Source: Evansella vedderi
Lineage (GTDB): Bacteria; Bacillota; Bacilli; Bacillales; Salisediminibacteriaceae
Length of the DNA stretch: 64,000 nucleotides
Assembly: GCF_030813435.1 (NCBI RefSeq)
Contig: NZ_JAUSUG010000026.1
Location: 1-64,000, forward strand
Direction of reading: 5' to 3'
In this document: positions 41,609 through 51,839 of the stretch, in pieces
Position numbering within the stretch: position 1 is the first letter of the stretch
How the letters are laid out: the number at the start of each line of letters is the position of its first letter
Notes under the pieces: generated by a model
Database searches by the model: none
Told to the model about the DNA's origin: nothing
What the model saw: the letters and a program-made list of their open reading frames with translations, nothing else
Made by a program: the position numbers and the translations under genes

Positions 41609-44209
41609 ATGAGAAAAGGCTCAGTAAAAAAAATGACCTTCGTTTTTCTGACATTACTACTAATTATCCCACTCACTGTTTTGGCAGCTAACAGTAAGGA
41701 GGAGCGAAATTCCCCTCCAAACGATAACAACAATAAACCTCATCTAGACTATCAAGGGGACCCAATAGAATTTGAGAACGCAACTGTTCATGATCCTTCC
41801 ATAATAAAAGTAGATGGTATGTTTTATGTACACGGCTCTCATATTGATGGTGCAAAATCAGAAGACTTAATCAATTGGACCAACTTTACAAATGGCTATA
41901 CGACACCAGGGAATGCTGTTTATGGTGATCTATCAGAAAATCTAGCCGAATCCTTTGAATGGGCTGGGGAAGATGACGCAAATAGTGCAGGTAGTTTTGC
42001 TGTTTGGGCACCGGAGATTTTCTGGAATGAGCACTATGTGAACGAAGATGGCACAACTGGTGCTTTCATGATGTATTATAGTGTATCTTCTACCTATATC
42101 CGTTCAGCAATTGGTTACGCAGTTTCACAAGATATTGATGGACCGTTTGAGTATGTGGATACGATAATGTATTCGGGATTTTACGATCACGAAGCTTATG
42201 ATAATAACAGTAATGTAAATAAACACTATGAAAATACGAATATACCAGATCTTATTGAAGATGGCGTTTTTGATGAACCTAACCCAGATTGGTTTACAGA
42301 AGATGGGCGTTATAACTACCGTCTTTATACCAATTCCATTGATGCAAACTTATTCTTCGATGAGGATGGTACTCTTTGGATGACTTATGGGTCTTGGGCA
42401 GGGGGAATTTTCATGCTTGAAGTAGATCCTGCCACAGGTCAATTGAAATATCCTGGGGAAGATGGAACAACAGAAGATGGAAGAATGATTGATCGTTATT
42501 TCGGGACAAAAATCGCAGGGGGCTATGGTTACTCTGTGGAAGCTCCATATGCTCTATATGATGAACAAACGGGTTACTATTTCCTCTATGTCACATATGG
42601 TGGATTAGCAGCGGATGGAGGCTACCAAATGAGAGTTTTCCGCTCTGAAAATCCTGAAGGACCATATGTGGACGCAGCGGGAGCACCTGCATATTTTCCG
42701 GATGACCTTGATGATGGTACCGTACGAAATAAGGTAGGGGATCAGTCCCATTCCGTCTTTGGAAATAAATTAATGGGGAATTTCTTATTTGAAAGAAAAT
42801 TAGGGGATCCAGGATCAGGAATTGGTTATGGTTATGTGTCTCCAGGTCATAACTCCGTTTATACGGATCCTGATACAGGGGAAAGGTTTTTAGTTTTCCA
42901 CACCCGTTTTCCTGAAAGAGGAGAATTGCATGAAGTACGTGTTCATCAAATGTTTATGAACAACGATAATTGGCCAGTAGTTGCTCCATACCGTTACGCT
43001 GGGGAAACATTAGAAAAAGTTAATCGACAAGATGTTATTGGAGAATATAAATTTATTAATCATGGAACAGAGGTAACCTCAGCCATTACTACTTCTGAAT
43101 TTATTACTTTAAATAAAGACAATACTATTTCAGGTAGTGTTGATGGTACTTGGAAAACGACAGGGCATAACCGAGCAGAGTTAACGATCGATGGTAGTAC
43201 CTATGATGGTGTATTCCTTCGACAATATGATCCAGCATCGGAACTTACGGTTATGACTTTCACGGCAATGTCCAATGATGGAATTGCCATTTGGGGAAGT
43301 AAGACCCTTGATCGAACAGATGAGGAAGTTGTCACAGATGTATTAAATGACATTAATTTAGGTGACTTAACTAGTGTAGTTTCTGATTTGAACCTTCCTA
43401 CAGAAGGGACAAGAAATACAAAAATTTCCTGGGAGACATCTGACCCTTCTGTGATCACAGAAGATGGAGTAATCACTCGACCGACAGCAGGGGAAGAGGA
43501 TGTGTCAGCAACCCTTACTGTAACTGTTACAAAAGATGATATTACTGCTACCGAAACGTACGATCTAACCGTACTAGCATATGGAGAAGCTGGTATAGTG
43601 GCTCACTACCCACTTAATGGAGACTTAGAAGACATTACGGGGAATTTCAGAAATGGGGAAGTAACTGGAGATAGAATGGATAATGAAGGCGGTAAGATCT
43701 CTTACTTCGAAGGACAATTTGGTCAGGCGGCCTATTTTGATGGGGAGTCTGGAGTCAGGCTACCAGACGGTCTTATTTCAAGTGACACGTATTCCGTATC
43801 CCTTTGGTTAAATCCAGAGCGATTAACGGATTTTACCACTTCTTTCTTTGGAGCAAGGGATAACTCAAATTGGGTGAGTCTTCTGCCGCGGGGGCCTATA
43901 GGTGGTCAGACGATGCTCTGGTCAGGTGAGCAATGGTACGATGCTAATACAGGAACTACAATTCCTACTGGGGAGTGGTCACATCTAGCATTCACCGTGG
44001 ATGAGGGTACGATAATCGTATACCTCAATGGAGAGGAAGTCTTTAGTGGAACGGATTTCCCTAATATATTTACAACTACTCAAGGTAGCTTTAGCTTAGG
44101 AGTAAACTGGTGGGATATCCCATATCAAGGGTTAATGGAAGATTTACAAATTTACGAAGGGGCATTAGCTCCAGAAGAAATAGCTGGTTTAGCTCAGCAG
44201 AGCAATTAA
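41609..44209 (+). CDS. Secreted GH43 endo-arabinanase with LamG-like domain
   Basis: 866 residues from the ATG after AGAGAGGAG; the longer in-frame start at 41501 is encoded by repeat DNA. A signal peptide ends near TVLA-AN (about residue 27). The GH43 propeller follows: Asp62 in TVHDPSII, FAVWAPEIFWNEHYV, NSIDANLFFDEDGTLWMTYG, SPGHNSVYTDPDTG. Next come a lipocalin-like beta domain, an Ig-like domain (about 565-640, ISWETSDPSVITEDGVI) and a C-terminal LamG/concanavalin-like domain (IVAHYPLNGDLEDITGNF to the end). It resembles the Abn2 group, cutting 1,5-alpha-arabinan outside the cell. There is no cell-wall anchor. Confidence 0.88.
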   Translation: MRKGSVKKMTFVFLTLLLIIPLTVLAANSKEERNSPPNDNNNKPHLDYQGDPIEFENATVHDPSIIKVDGMFYVHGSHIDGAKSEDLINWTNFTNGYTTPGNAVYGDLSENLAESFEWAGEDDANSAGSFAVWAPEIFWNEHYVNEDGTTGAFMMYYSVSSTYIRSAIGYAVSQDIDGPFEYVDTIMYSGFYDHEAYDNNSNVNKHYENTNIPDLIEDGVFDEPNPDWFTEDGRYNYRLYTNSIDANLFFDEDGTLWMTYGSWAGGIFMLEVDPATGQLKYPGEDGTTEDGRMIDRYFGTKIAGGYGYSVEAPYALYDEQTGYYFLYVTYGGLAADGGYQMRVFRSENPEGPYVDAAGAPAYFPDDLDDGTVRNKVGDQSHSVFGNKLMGNFLFERKLGDPGSGIGYGYVSPGHNSVYTDPDTGERFLVFHTRFPERGELHEVRVHQMFMNNDNWPVVAPYRYAGETLEKVNRQDVIGEYKFINHGTEVTSAITTSEFITLNKDNTISGSVDGTWKTTGHNRAELTIDGSTYDGVFLRQYDPASELTVMTFTAMSNDGIAIWGSKTLDRTDEEVVTDVLNDINLGDLTSVVSDLNLPTEGTRNTKISWETSDPSVITEDGVITRPTAGEEDVSATLTVTVTKDDITATETYDLTVLAYGEAGIVAHYPLNGDLEDITGNFRNGEVTGDRMDNEGGKISYFEGQFGQAAYFDGESGVRLPDGLISSDTYSVSLWLNPERLTDFTTSFFGARDNSNWVSLLPRGPIGGQTMLWSGEQWYDANTGTTIPTGEWSHLAFTVDEGTIIVYLNGEEVFSGTDFPNIFTTTQGSFSLGVNWWDIPYQGLMEDLQIYEGALAPEEIAGLAQQSN

Positions 44210-44215
44210 TTGAAA

Positions 44216-44247
44216 GAGGGCGTCTCAAAACTTTTTGAGACGCCCTC
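44216..44247 (+). terminator. Terminator between the two arabinanases
   Basis: GAGGGCGTCTCAAAA (44216-44230) pairs exactly with TTTTGAGACGCCCTC (44233-44247). It is followed by GAATTTATTTT, not a pure T run. Confidence 0.75.
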
Positions 44248-44404
44248 GAATTTATTTTGTAGCTTGCGTCTTTACCCTTGAGGGCTAGTTAGATCTATAG
44301 TATTCTTAATTCATTGATAAAACAATTAATAAATTTGTTATTGATGGGAAATAAGGGGGAGGGATTTATCCTGTATAGGTATAGAAAAATTTTTTCAGGA
44401 AAAA

Positions 44405-44418
44405 TGGATGCGTTTTCA
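44405..44418 (+). promoter_or_regulatory. cre-like site before arabinanase 2
   Basis: TGGATGCGTTTTCA matches the cre consensus at 12 of 14 positions, 25 bases before the start codon. Confidence 0.45.
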
Positions 44419-44442
44419 TATGTGGGTTGAGAGGAGAAAAAA

Positions 44443-47016
44443 ATGAATATAAAAACAATAAATACGATATTTTTAATGATTGCTCTGATTTTCACAGCCG
44501 TTACATTAGCAGCTTGTACTGACGATGAAACAGCAATGTCAGATGAGAATATAGCTGATAAGGTAATCCAGGAAGTGAATGAGGAAAAGGAAGTGCCGTG
44601 GCCAGATCCTGTTTTTAACAATGCTTCGGTACATGATCCTTCTATCATTAAAGTAGAGGATACATTTTATATATTTGGATCACACATTGCTGCAGCTACG
44701 TCAACAGATTTAAAAAGCTGGGATACTTTTACAAACGGTTATACAACACCAGGTAATTCTTTATACGGAGATCTATCAGAGAATCTAGCAGAATCGTTTA
44801 AATGGGCTGGAGAAGATGATGCCGATAGTAAAGGTGGTTTTGCCGTTTGGGCACCAGAGATTTTTTATAATGAACATTATGTCAATGAAGATGGTTCAAC
44901 GGGTGCTTATATGATGTATTATAGTGCATCTTCTACGTACATTCGATCTGCAATTGGGTTTGCAGTTGCTCAAGATATAGAAGGACCTTATACGTATGTT
45001 GACACATTAGTATATTCTGGTTTTACAGAAGAAGAAGCCTATGATGTTGATAGTGATGTAAACAAAAAATGGACGAATACGAATATTCCACAGCTTATTG
45101 AAGAGGGAAAACTAGCAGAACATAGCTCGGCTTGGTTTAATGGAGATGGAAGCTATAACAATATGCAGTTTCCAAATGCCATTGATGCTAATTTATTCTT
45201 TGATGAAGATGGACGTCTTTGGATGACGTATGGCTCATGGTCTGGGGGAATTTTTCTTCTCGAGTTGGACAAAGCAACAGGTCAAGCGATATACCCAGGC
45301 GAAGATAGGAAAACAGAAGATGGTAGATTAGTAGATAGATATTTTGGAACGAAAATTTCAGGTGGATATGGCAGGTCTGGAGAAGGACCTTATGTAGTTT
45401 ATGATGAGGCTGCTGGATACTACTACCTGTATGTTACCTATGGATGGCTAGGTGCAGATGGTGGCTATAATATGAGATTGTTCCGATCCACAGATCCTGA
45501 AGGCCCATATTTAGATGCGAAAGGGAAAAATGCTGTTTTGCCAGGGAACACAGAGAATTCCCCTTACGGCATTAAGCTTATGGGTAACTTTTTGTTCGAA
45601 AGACAAATTGGTGAACCTGGATCAGGAATTGGCGTTGGTTACGTATCTCCGGGGCACAACTCAGTATATACGGACACAGAAACAAGCCAAAGGTTCTTAG
45701 TATTTCACACTCGTTTTCCAGAAACGGGAGAGATGCATCAAGTCCGAGTTCATCAAATGTTTATAAACAAAGATGGATGGCCGGTAGTGGCTCCTTACCG
45801 TTATGCGGGGGAGACGCTAGAAGAAGTTCATTCCGAAGAAATCATTGGTAACTACAAATTTATTATCCATGGTAAAGATAATTCAGATACGATAAAAAGA
45901 TCAGTATCTATTCGCTTGAATGAGGATAATTCTATTTCAGGTAACATAAGCGGTACATGGGAATTATCTGGTGAAAATGAAGCAGAAATAGTGATAAATG
46001 GAATTACCTATGATGGCGTATTTGTCCGTCAATGGGATCCAATTGCTAGAAGCTTTGTTATGGCATTTACAGCAATAAGTGAAGAAGGAGTAACTATTTG
46101 GGGAAGTAAAGTTCCTGAAAGGACAGTTGAAGAAGTTGTGTCTGCTGTTTATGAAGAACTTTCCCTTGGTAACACCAATCAAGTGACGGCTAATTTAAAC
46201 CTTCCAACCGAAGGGGTTCAAGAAACAGCTATTTCATGGGAAACTTCTGATTCTGATGTTATTTCAAATGATGGTAAAATCAGCCGACCAGCTGTTGGCT
46301 CAGATAGTGAAACAGCAACACTAACGGCAACCATTACAAATGGGGAATTCACAGAAACAAAGAACTTTGAAATAACCGTATTACCGTTAAGGAAAGTAGG
46401 TTTGGCTGCCCATTATAATTTTAATAATAACCTAGAGGACAGCACTGGCAACTTTGACGCTGGTGTCCCATCGGGTGATCGCATTAATAATTCAGATGGT
46501 TCTATCACATTTGCGGAAGGGAAATTTGGTGAAGCTGCTGTATTTGATGGATTATCAGGTATCCTTTTACCAGAGGGACTTATTTCAAACGACTCCTATT
46601 CTGTGTCCCTATGGGTAAAACCGGATCAATTAACCCCCTTTACAACCACTTTCTTTGGAGGAATGGATGAAAATAACTGGGTAAGTCTCGTACCAAGTGG
46701 CCCTGTAGATAACAGTACAATGGTTTGGTCTGGCAGCGAAAGATGGTATGATGCTGTTACTGGTATTACAATCAATCCAAATGAATGGACACATCTTGCT
46801 TTTACTGTAGATAAAGGTTCCATCTATGTATATGTTAATGGTGAGGAGATGTTTTCTGGAACCGACTTCCCACATATTTTTAAAAATGCAGGAGCAAGCT
46901 TCGCTCTGGGGGTTAACTGGTGGGATGCACCATATAGAGGGCTAATGGATGATTTACGTATTTATGAAGGGGCTCTACTTCCAACACAGATAGAAGAACT
47001 AGTGAATATAAATTAA
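44443..47016 (+). CDS. Lipoprotein GH43 endo-arabinanase with LamG-like domain
   Basis: 857 residues, with the same domain order as the preceding gene and clear homology along its length. The signal peptide ends in a lipobox (TLAAC, Cys25), so this copy is held on the membrane while copy 1 is released. Catalytic Asp65 is in SVHDPSII; NAIDANLFFDEDGRLWMTYG and SPGHNSVYTDTETS are conserved. An Ig-like part (AISWETSDSDVISNDGKI) and a LamG-like C-terminus (LAAHYNFNNNLEDSTGNF) follow. It has its own cre-like leader, so it is probably expressed independently of copy 1. It likely trims arabinan near the AraN-type importer. Confidence 0.88.
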   Translation: MNIKTINTIFLMIALIFTAVTLAACTDDETAMSDENIADKVIQEVNEEKEVPWPDPVFNNASVHDPSIIKVEDTFYIFGSHIAAATSTDLKSWDTFTNGYTTPGNSLYGDLSENLAESFKWAGEDDADSKGGFAVWAPEIFYNEHYVNEDGSTGAYMMYYSASSTYIRSAIGFAVAQDIEGPYTYVDTLVYSGFTEEEAYDVDSDVNKKWTNTNIPQLIEEGKLAEHSSAWFNGDGSYNNMQFPNAIDANLFFDEDGRLWMTYGSWSGGIFLLELDKATGQAIYPGEDRKTEDGRLVDRYFGTKISGGYGRSGEGPYVVYDEAAGYYYLYVTYGWLGADGGYNMRLFRSTDPEGPYLDAKGKNAVLPGNTENSPYGIKLMGNFLFERQIGEPGSGIGVGYVSPGHNSVYTDTETSQRFLVFHTRFPETGEMHQVRVHQMFINKDGWPVVAPYRYAGETLEEVHSEEIIGNYKFIIHGKDNSDTIKRSVSIRLNEDNSISGNISGTWELSGENEAEIVINGITYDGVFVRQWDPIARSFVMAFTAISEEGVTIWGSKVPERTVEEVVSAVYEELSLGNTNQVTANLNLPTEGVQETAISWETSDSDVISNDGKISRPAVGSDSETATLTATITNGEFTETKNFEITVLPLRKVGLAAHYNFNNNLEDSTGNFDAGVPSGDRINNSDGSITFAEGKFGEAAVFDGLSGILLPEGLISNDSYSVSLWVKPDQLTPFTTTFFGGMDENNWVSLVPSGPVDNSTMVWSGSERWYDAVTGITINPNEWTHLAFTVDKGSIYVYVNGEEMFSGTDFPHIFKNAGASFALGVNWWDAPYRGLMDDLRIYEGALLPTQIEELVNIN

Positions 47017-47046
47017 AGAGAAAAAGAATAAATTATTTATATACAA

Positions 47047-47258
47047 AGAGGCTGGGACATAACTAAAGTGTTTAATCGGAAATACGAACAATACACTACC
47101 TTAGCGGAGAAAATATACGTAGACTCCTGCGGAAGCAGAGGCTCACCAGCCGCCCGCGGAAAGCGAAGTATATTTCCGAAGCGGGTAGATTGCACCTACA
47201 TCTAGTTTGTTCGGATTTCTTATTAGTAAAAATACTTCTGTCCCAACCTCTCTTTTTT
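47047..47258 (+). repeat. TIR-bounded dispersed element with terminator-like ends
   Basis: AGAGGCTGGGACA (47047-47059) and TGTCCCAACCTCT (47239-47251) are 13-base inverted ends with one mismatched pair, and a T6 run follows. The inside carries GACTCCTGCGGAAGCAGAGG and CAGCCGCCCGCGGAAAGCG, a relative of the GC-rich core seen elsewhere. It may also end transcription of the arabinanase gene. Confidence 0.7.
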
Positions 47259-47461
47259 ATTAGCTGCAGATCCTAGAGTAAATCTACCATAGCTATTTTT
47301 AAATAAGATAAAATTTCGACTAAAATAATTATTTATAGATAGTAACTAATTTTAGAAGTCTTTTAGGTAAGTACTAAAAATAGTTAAGAAATAAAACATA
47401 ACACGTATTTCTATTTATATATTAGTAAAATGAGGTGTCGAAAAATGTCGACAACTCTGAA

Positions 47462-47489
47462 TTGACAGAATTTTTTAGTGTGTGATACC
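47462..47489 (+). promoter_or_regulatory. Likely promoter of abfA
   Basis: TTGACA (47462-47467), a 16-base spacer and GATACC (47484-47489) preceded by TGT, giving an extended -10. An AraR-like box overlaps the -10 and start region. Confidence 0.5.
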
Positions 47490-47502
47490 GTGGACGTACA
47501 CG
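47489..47502 (+). promoter_or_regulatory. AraR-like operator box 1
   Basis: CGTGGACGTACACG differs by one base from a perfect palindrome CGTGTACGTACACG and contains the GTACG-type centre of AraR operators (B. subtilis core TGTACGTACA). It lies over the predicted -10. Confidence 0.65.
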
Positions 47503-47525
47503 ATATAAAGAAAGTTTTGTTTAAG

Positions 47526-47539
47526 TGTAACCGTTTATT
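47526..47539 (+). promoter_or_regulatory. cre-like site between the AraR-like boxes
   Basis: TGTAACCGTTTATT matches the cre consensus at 12 of 14 positions. Confidence 0.4.
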
Positions 47540-47552
47540 TTTTTATTTTAAA

Positions 47553-47567
47553 TTGTGTACGTTAACG
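47553..47567 (+). promoter_or_regulatory. AraR-like operator box 2 (degenerate)
   Basis: TTGTGTACGTTAACG: the left half matches box 3, the right half is weaker. Its centre is 65 bases from box 1 and 53 bases from box 3. Confidence 0.5.
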
Positions 47568-47606
47568 TTATATATATACCATAAGGAACTTTTTTCTTCT
47601 TTTTTT

Positions 47607-47620
47607 CGTGTACGTACACA
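47607..47620 (+). promoter_or_regulatory. AraR-like operator box 3 (perfect core)
   Basis: CGTGTACGTACACA contains the perfect 12-base palindrome GTGTACGTACAC. It lies 25 bases before the GH51 start codon, in the message leader. AraR would release it on arabinose; no araR gene is in this window. Confidence 0.75.
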
Positions 47621-47632
47621 ATAAACTTATAA

Positions 47633-49147
<1,515 letters not shown>

Positions 49148-49196
49148 CTTTTGATGAATCATTCGTAATGTTTACTTTACCTGCTTAATGGCATAG

Positions 49197-49231
49197 CTGG
49201 ATATGTTTCCTTCATTGAAAAACATATCCAG
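49197..49231 (+). terminator. Intercistronic hairpin after abfA
   Basis: A perfect 12-base stem CTGGATATGTTT / AAACATATCCAG with an 11-base loop and no T run. It is probably a stabiliser or weak attenuator between the enzyme and importer genes. Confidence 0.65.
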
Positions 49232-49275
49232 TTAATGTCATCTGTAAGGTAGAAGCAAAAAGGAGGAGGTCTTTT

Positions 49276-50229
49276 ATGCTAGAAACATCGAAGAATACTA
49301 ACCCGGATATAGCACCAATAAAAAATAAAAAGCCTAATAAAGGTTTATTAAATTTCTTAAATTCAAAAAAGGTTGTACCGTATATTTTTGTTTCACCGTT
49401 CATTCTTTCATTTTTAGTTCTATCGTTATACCCATCTATTCAAGCAATTATTATGAGTTTCCAGAGAGTACTACCAGGTGAAATTACATTCATCGGATTA
49501 AGAAACTATGAAAGAGTTTTTAATCCTACATTTTATAAAGCGCTTTCAAACACGACGATATACGTAATATTAACGGTCGTCATTTTAGTTACCATTCCAA
49601 TTATATTAGCTGTCTTACTAGATTCGAAGGTTGTGAAATTTAAAACGTTATTTAGAACATCGTTATTTTTACCAGCACTTACTTCTGTTATAGTTGCCGG
49701 TATGGTGTTTCGACTTATGTTTGCAGAGACTGACACTGCCGTAGCAAACCAAATACTAAATTGGGTAGGGTTAGAATCAGTCGATTGGAGATATAATGCT
49801 TGGTCAGGTATGTTTTTAATGGTTATCCTTGCCTCTTGGCGGTGGATGGGTGTAAATATATTATACTTTTTAGCAGCGTTACAAAATGTACCGAACGAGT
49901 TGTATGAAGCAGCAGAAATTGACGGGGCCAATGTGTTACAGAAATTCTTTTATGTCACACTACCATTTTTAAAGCCTGTAACAATATTTGTAGCTACCAT
50001 TTCTATTATCGGTGGGTTTCGAATGTTTGAAGAAAGTTTTGTTTTCTGGACAGCAGGTTCACCGGGGAATATAGGTTTAACGATTGTAGGTTACTTGTAT
50101 CAACAGGGGATTCAACAAAATGATATGGGATTTGGTGCCGCAATCGGAGTAATTTTAATGATTATTATTTTTATAATCACTTTAATTCAACTGTTCGTTA
50201 CAGGTGCCTTTAAAAGGGGGGATGAGTAA
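49276..50229 (+). CDS. araP: AraP-like ABC transporter permease
   Basis: 317 residues with six membrane segments after a charged N-terminus. The EAA loop LYEAAEIDGANVLQKFFYVT lies near residues 211-230. AAGGAGGAGG precedes the ATG, and the stop overlaps the next start (TAATG). Context with GH51 and arabinanases indicates arabino-oligosaccharide uptake, as for AraNPQ of B. subtilis. Confidence 0.85.
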   Translation: MLETSKNTNPDIAPIKNKKPNKGLLNFLNSKKVVPYIFVSPFILSFLVLSLYPSIQAIIMSFQRVLPGEITFIGLRNYERVFNPTFYKALSNTTIYVILTVVILVTIPIILAVLLDSKVVKFKTLFRTSLFLPALTSVIVAGMVFRLMFAETDTAVANQILNWVGLESVDWRYNAWSGMFLMVILASWRWMGVNILYFLAALQNVPNELYEAAEIDGANVLQKFFYVTLPFLKPVTIFVATISIIGGFRMFEESFVFWTAGSPGNIGLTIVGYLYQQGIQQNDMGFGAAIGVILMIIIFIITLIQLFVTGAFKRGDE

Positions 50230-51068
50230 TGAAGGGTAATACGAATAAAACATTAATATGGAGCCTCACTTTTGGTTTCGCTGTAGTTGCATTTATTGCT
50301 CTATTTCCACTTTTAAATTTAATACTTGCTTCCTTTAGACCTTCAACGGAATTGATGCGTAATGGGATTAGTTTAGTATTTGATCCTAGTACAATCACTT
50401 TAGATAACTTTATCTATATCTTTACAGAAGCTAGGTCTTATTGGCAATGGTATGGTAATAGTTTAATCATTTCAGCAGTTATCATTGTCACATCTTTATT
50501 TTTCTCATCAATGGTTGGTTATGCATTGGCAGTATATGAATTTAAGGGAAGAAACGTTTTCTTTGTCCTTGTATTGTTTATCTTAATGGTGCCATTTGAG
50601 ATTTTAATGTTACCACTCTTCCAATTAATGATTGACTTACAATTAATTAATACGTATACAGCTGTTGTCCTTCCTGCTGTTGTAGCTCCTATTGCCGTGT
50701 TTTTCTTTAGACAATATGCTTTAGGTTTACCTAGAGAATTAATGGACGCAGCAAGGATCGATGGATCTACAGAATATGGAATTTTCTTTAAAATTATGCT
50801 CCCGCTAATGGGACCATCTTTAGCCGCAATGGCGATTTTACAAGGTTTAGGGAGCTGGAATAACTTCCTTTGGCCATTAGTTGTATTACGATCAAATGAT
50901 ATGTTTACATTACCTATTGGATTAGCTACCTTATTAACACCATATGGTAATAACTATGACATTCTACTTTCAGGATCAGTTATGACAATTGTACCAATTA
51001 TTATTCTATTTATTTTCTTCCAACGCTACTTTGTTGCTGGGTTAACTCTTGGAGGAGTAAAAGGTTAG
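50229..51068 (+). CDS. araQ: AraQ-like ABC transporter permease
   Basis: 279 residues with six membrane segments and the EAA loop LMDAARIDGSTEYGIFFKIM (about 173-192). It is translationally coupled to the preceding permease by a TAATG overlap. It is the second channel subunit; the ATPase is not encoded here. Confidence 0.87.
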   Translation: MKGNTNKTLIWSLTFGFAVVAFIALFPLLNLILASFRPSTELMRNGISLVFDPSTITLDNFIYIFTEARSYWQWYGNSLIISAVIIVTSLFFSSMVGYALAVYEFKGRNVFFVLVLFILMVPFEILMLPLFQLMIDLQLINTYTAVVLPAVVAPIAVFFFRQYALGLPRELMDAARIDGSTEYGIFFKIMLPLMGPSLAAMAILQGLGSWNNFLWPLVVLRSNDMFTLPIGLATLLTPYGNNYDILLSGSVMTIVPIIILFIFFQRYFVAGLTLGGVKG

Positions 51069-51101
51069 TGGAATTAGTTTCTGAACAAAGAGGTGGTTTA
51101 C

Positions 51102-51731
51102 ATGCCAAATGGAAAACAAGTAGTATCATCACTTGACCGGGTCCTTCGTTGGATCATGAACCTTGCTGCTATAAATATATTGTGGTTTGTTTATAGCCTC
51201 CGAGGTTTGATAGTTGGGGGGGTATTCCCTGCTACTGTAGCTGCTTTAGGTGTATCTAGGAAATTAATTATTGGAGAAGAAATTAAGATATGGAAAACTT
51301 ATAAAAATATATATCTTCAAGAATTCCGTAGTGCTAATATTCTCGGGTGGATTCTAACTTTCGTAGGGACTTTGCTTTATCTAAATTATAGGGTAATAGC
51401 CAATGCATCAGGTGAATTATTATTTGTTATACCATTTGCATTTTACTTTATATTATTTTTCTATTTTATTATTGTTTTATGGTCTTTTCCTTTGTTGGCC
51501 CATTACAAATCAACTTTGTTTAAATATATTCAAAATGCTGTAATTATTGGATTGACAAAAATCCATTATACATTTGCGAGCGGTGTATTGGTTTTCACAG
51601 TTATATATATTTCTTTAGATTTTCCTGGGTTAATTCCGTTTTTCTCAATTAGTATTGCTGCAATAGGATGTATGTGGATCTCCATGCAGATTTTTGGTCA
51701 ATTAGATAAAAGGGCATCTTTTGACTCTTAA
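51102..51731 (+). CDS. DUF624 (YesL-like) membrane protein 3
   Basis: 209 residues from the ATG seven bases after AGAGGTGG; a GTG at 51093 lies inside that site. It has five to six hydrophobic segments, and the family pattern is kept (NILWFVYSLRGLIVGGVFPA, KTYKNIYLQEFRSANILGWI). It lies between permease and binding-protein genes of the arabinose-type importer. All three DUF624 proteins in this window stand near importer or enzyme blocks, which supports, without proof, a transporter-linked role. Confidence 0.77.
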   Translation: MPNGKQVVSSLDRVLRWIMNLAAINILWFVYSLRGLIVGGVFPATVAALGVSRKLIIGEEIKIWKTYKNIYLQEFRSANILGWILTFVGTLLYLNYRVIANASGELLFVIPFAFYFILFFYFIIVLWSFPLLAHYKSTLFKYIQNAVIIGLTKIHYTFASGVLVFTVIYISLDFPGLIPFFSISIAAIGCMWISMQIFGQLDKRASFDS

Positions 51732-51839
51732 AAAGTAAAGGGAAATTAGGATTAAGGGGGTGAGGGAGGAGAGATAGTTAAATGCACTTTTGCCAGCTGC
51801 TTTTCTGTAAAAAAAACTATTGAATTAGGGGGAAAACTG

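Noticed and set aside
47047-47258. Structured regulatory RNA or riboswitch
   Set aside because: The inverted ends and shared GC-rich core with other copies fit a dispersed repeat better; it lies behind a gene, not before one.
51782-51823. 13-residue leader peptide before the AraN-like gene
   Set aside because: An ATG follows a GGAGG-rich stretch, but spacing is about 12 bases and there is no attenuator structure; too weak to call.
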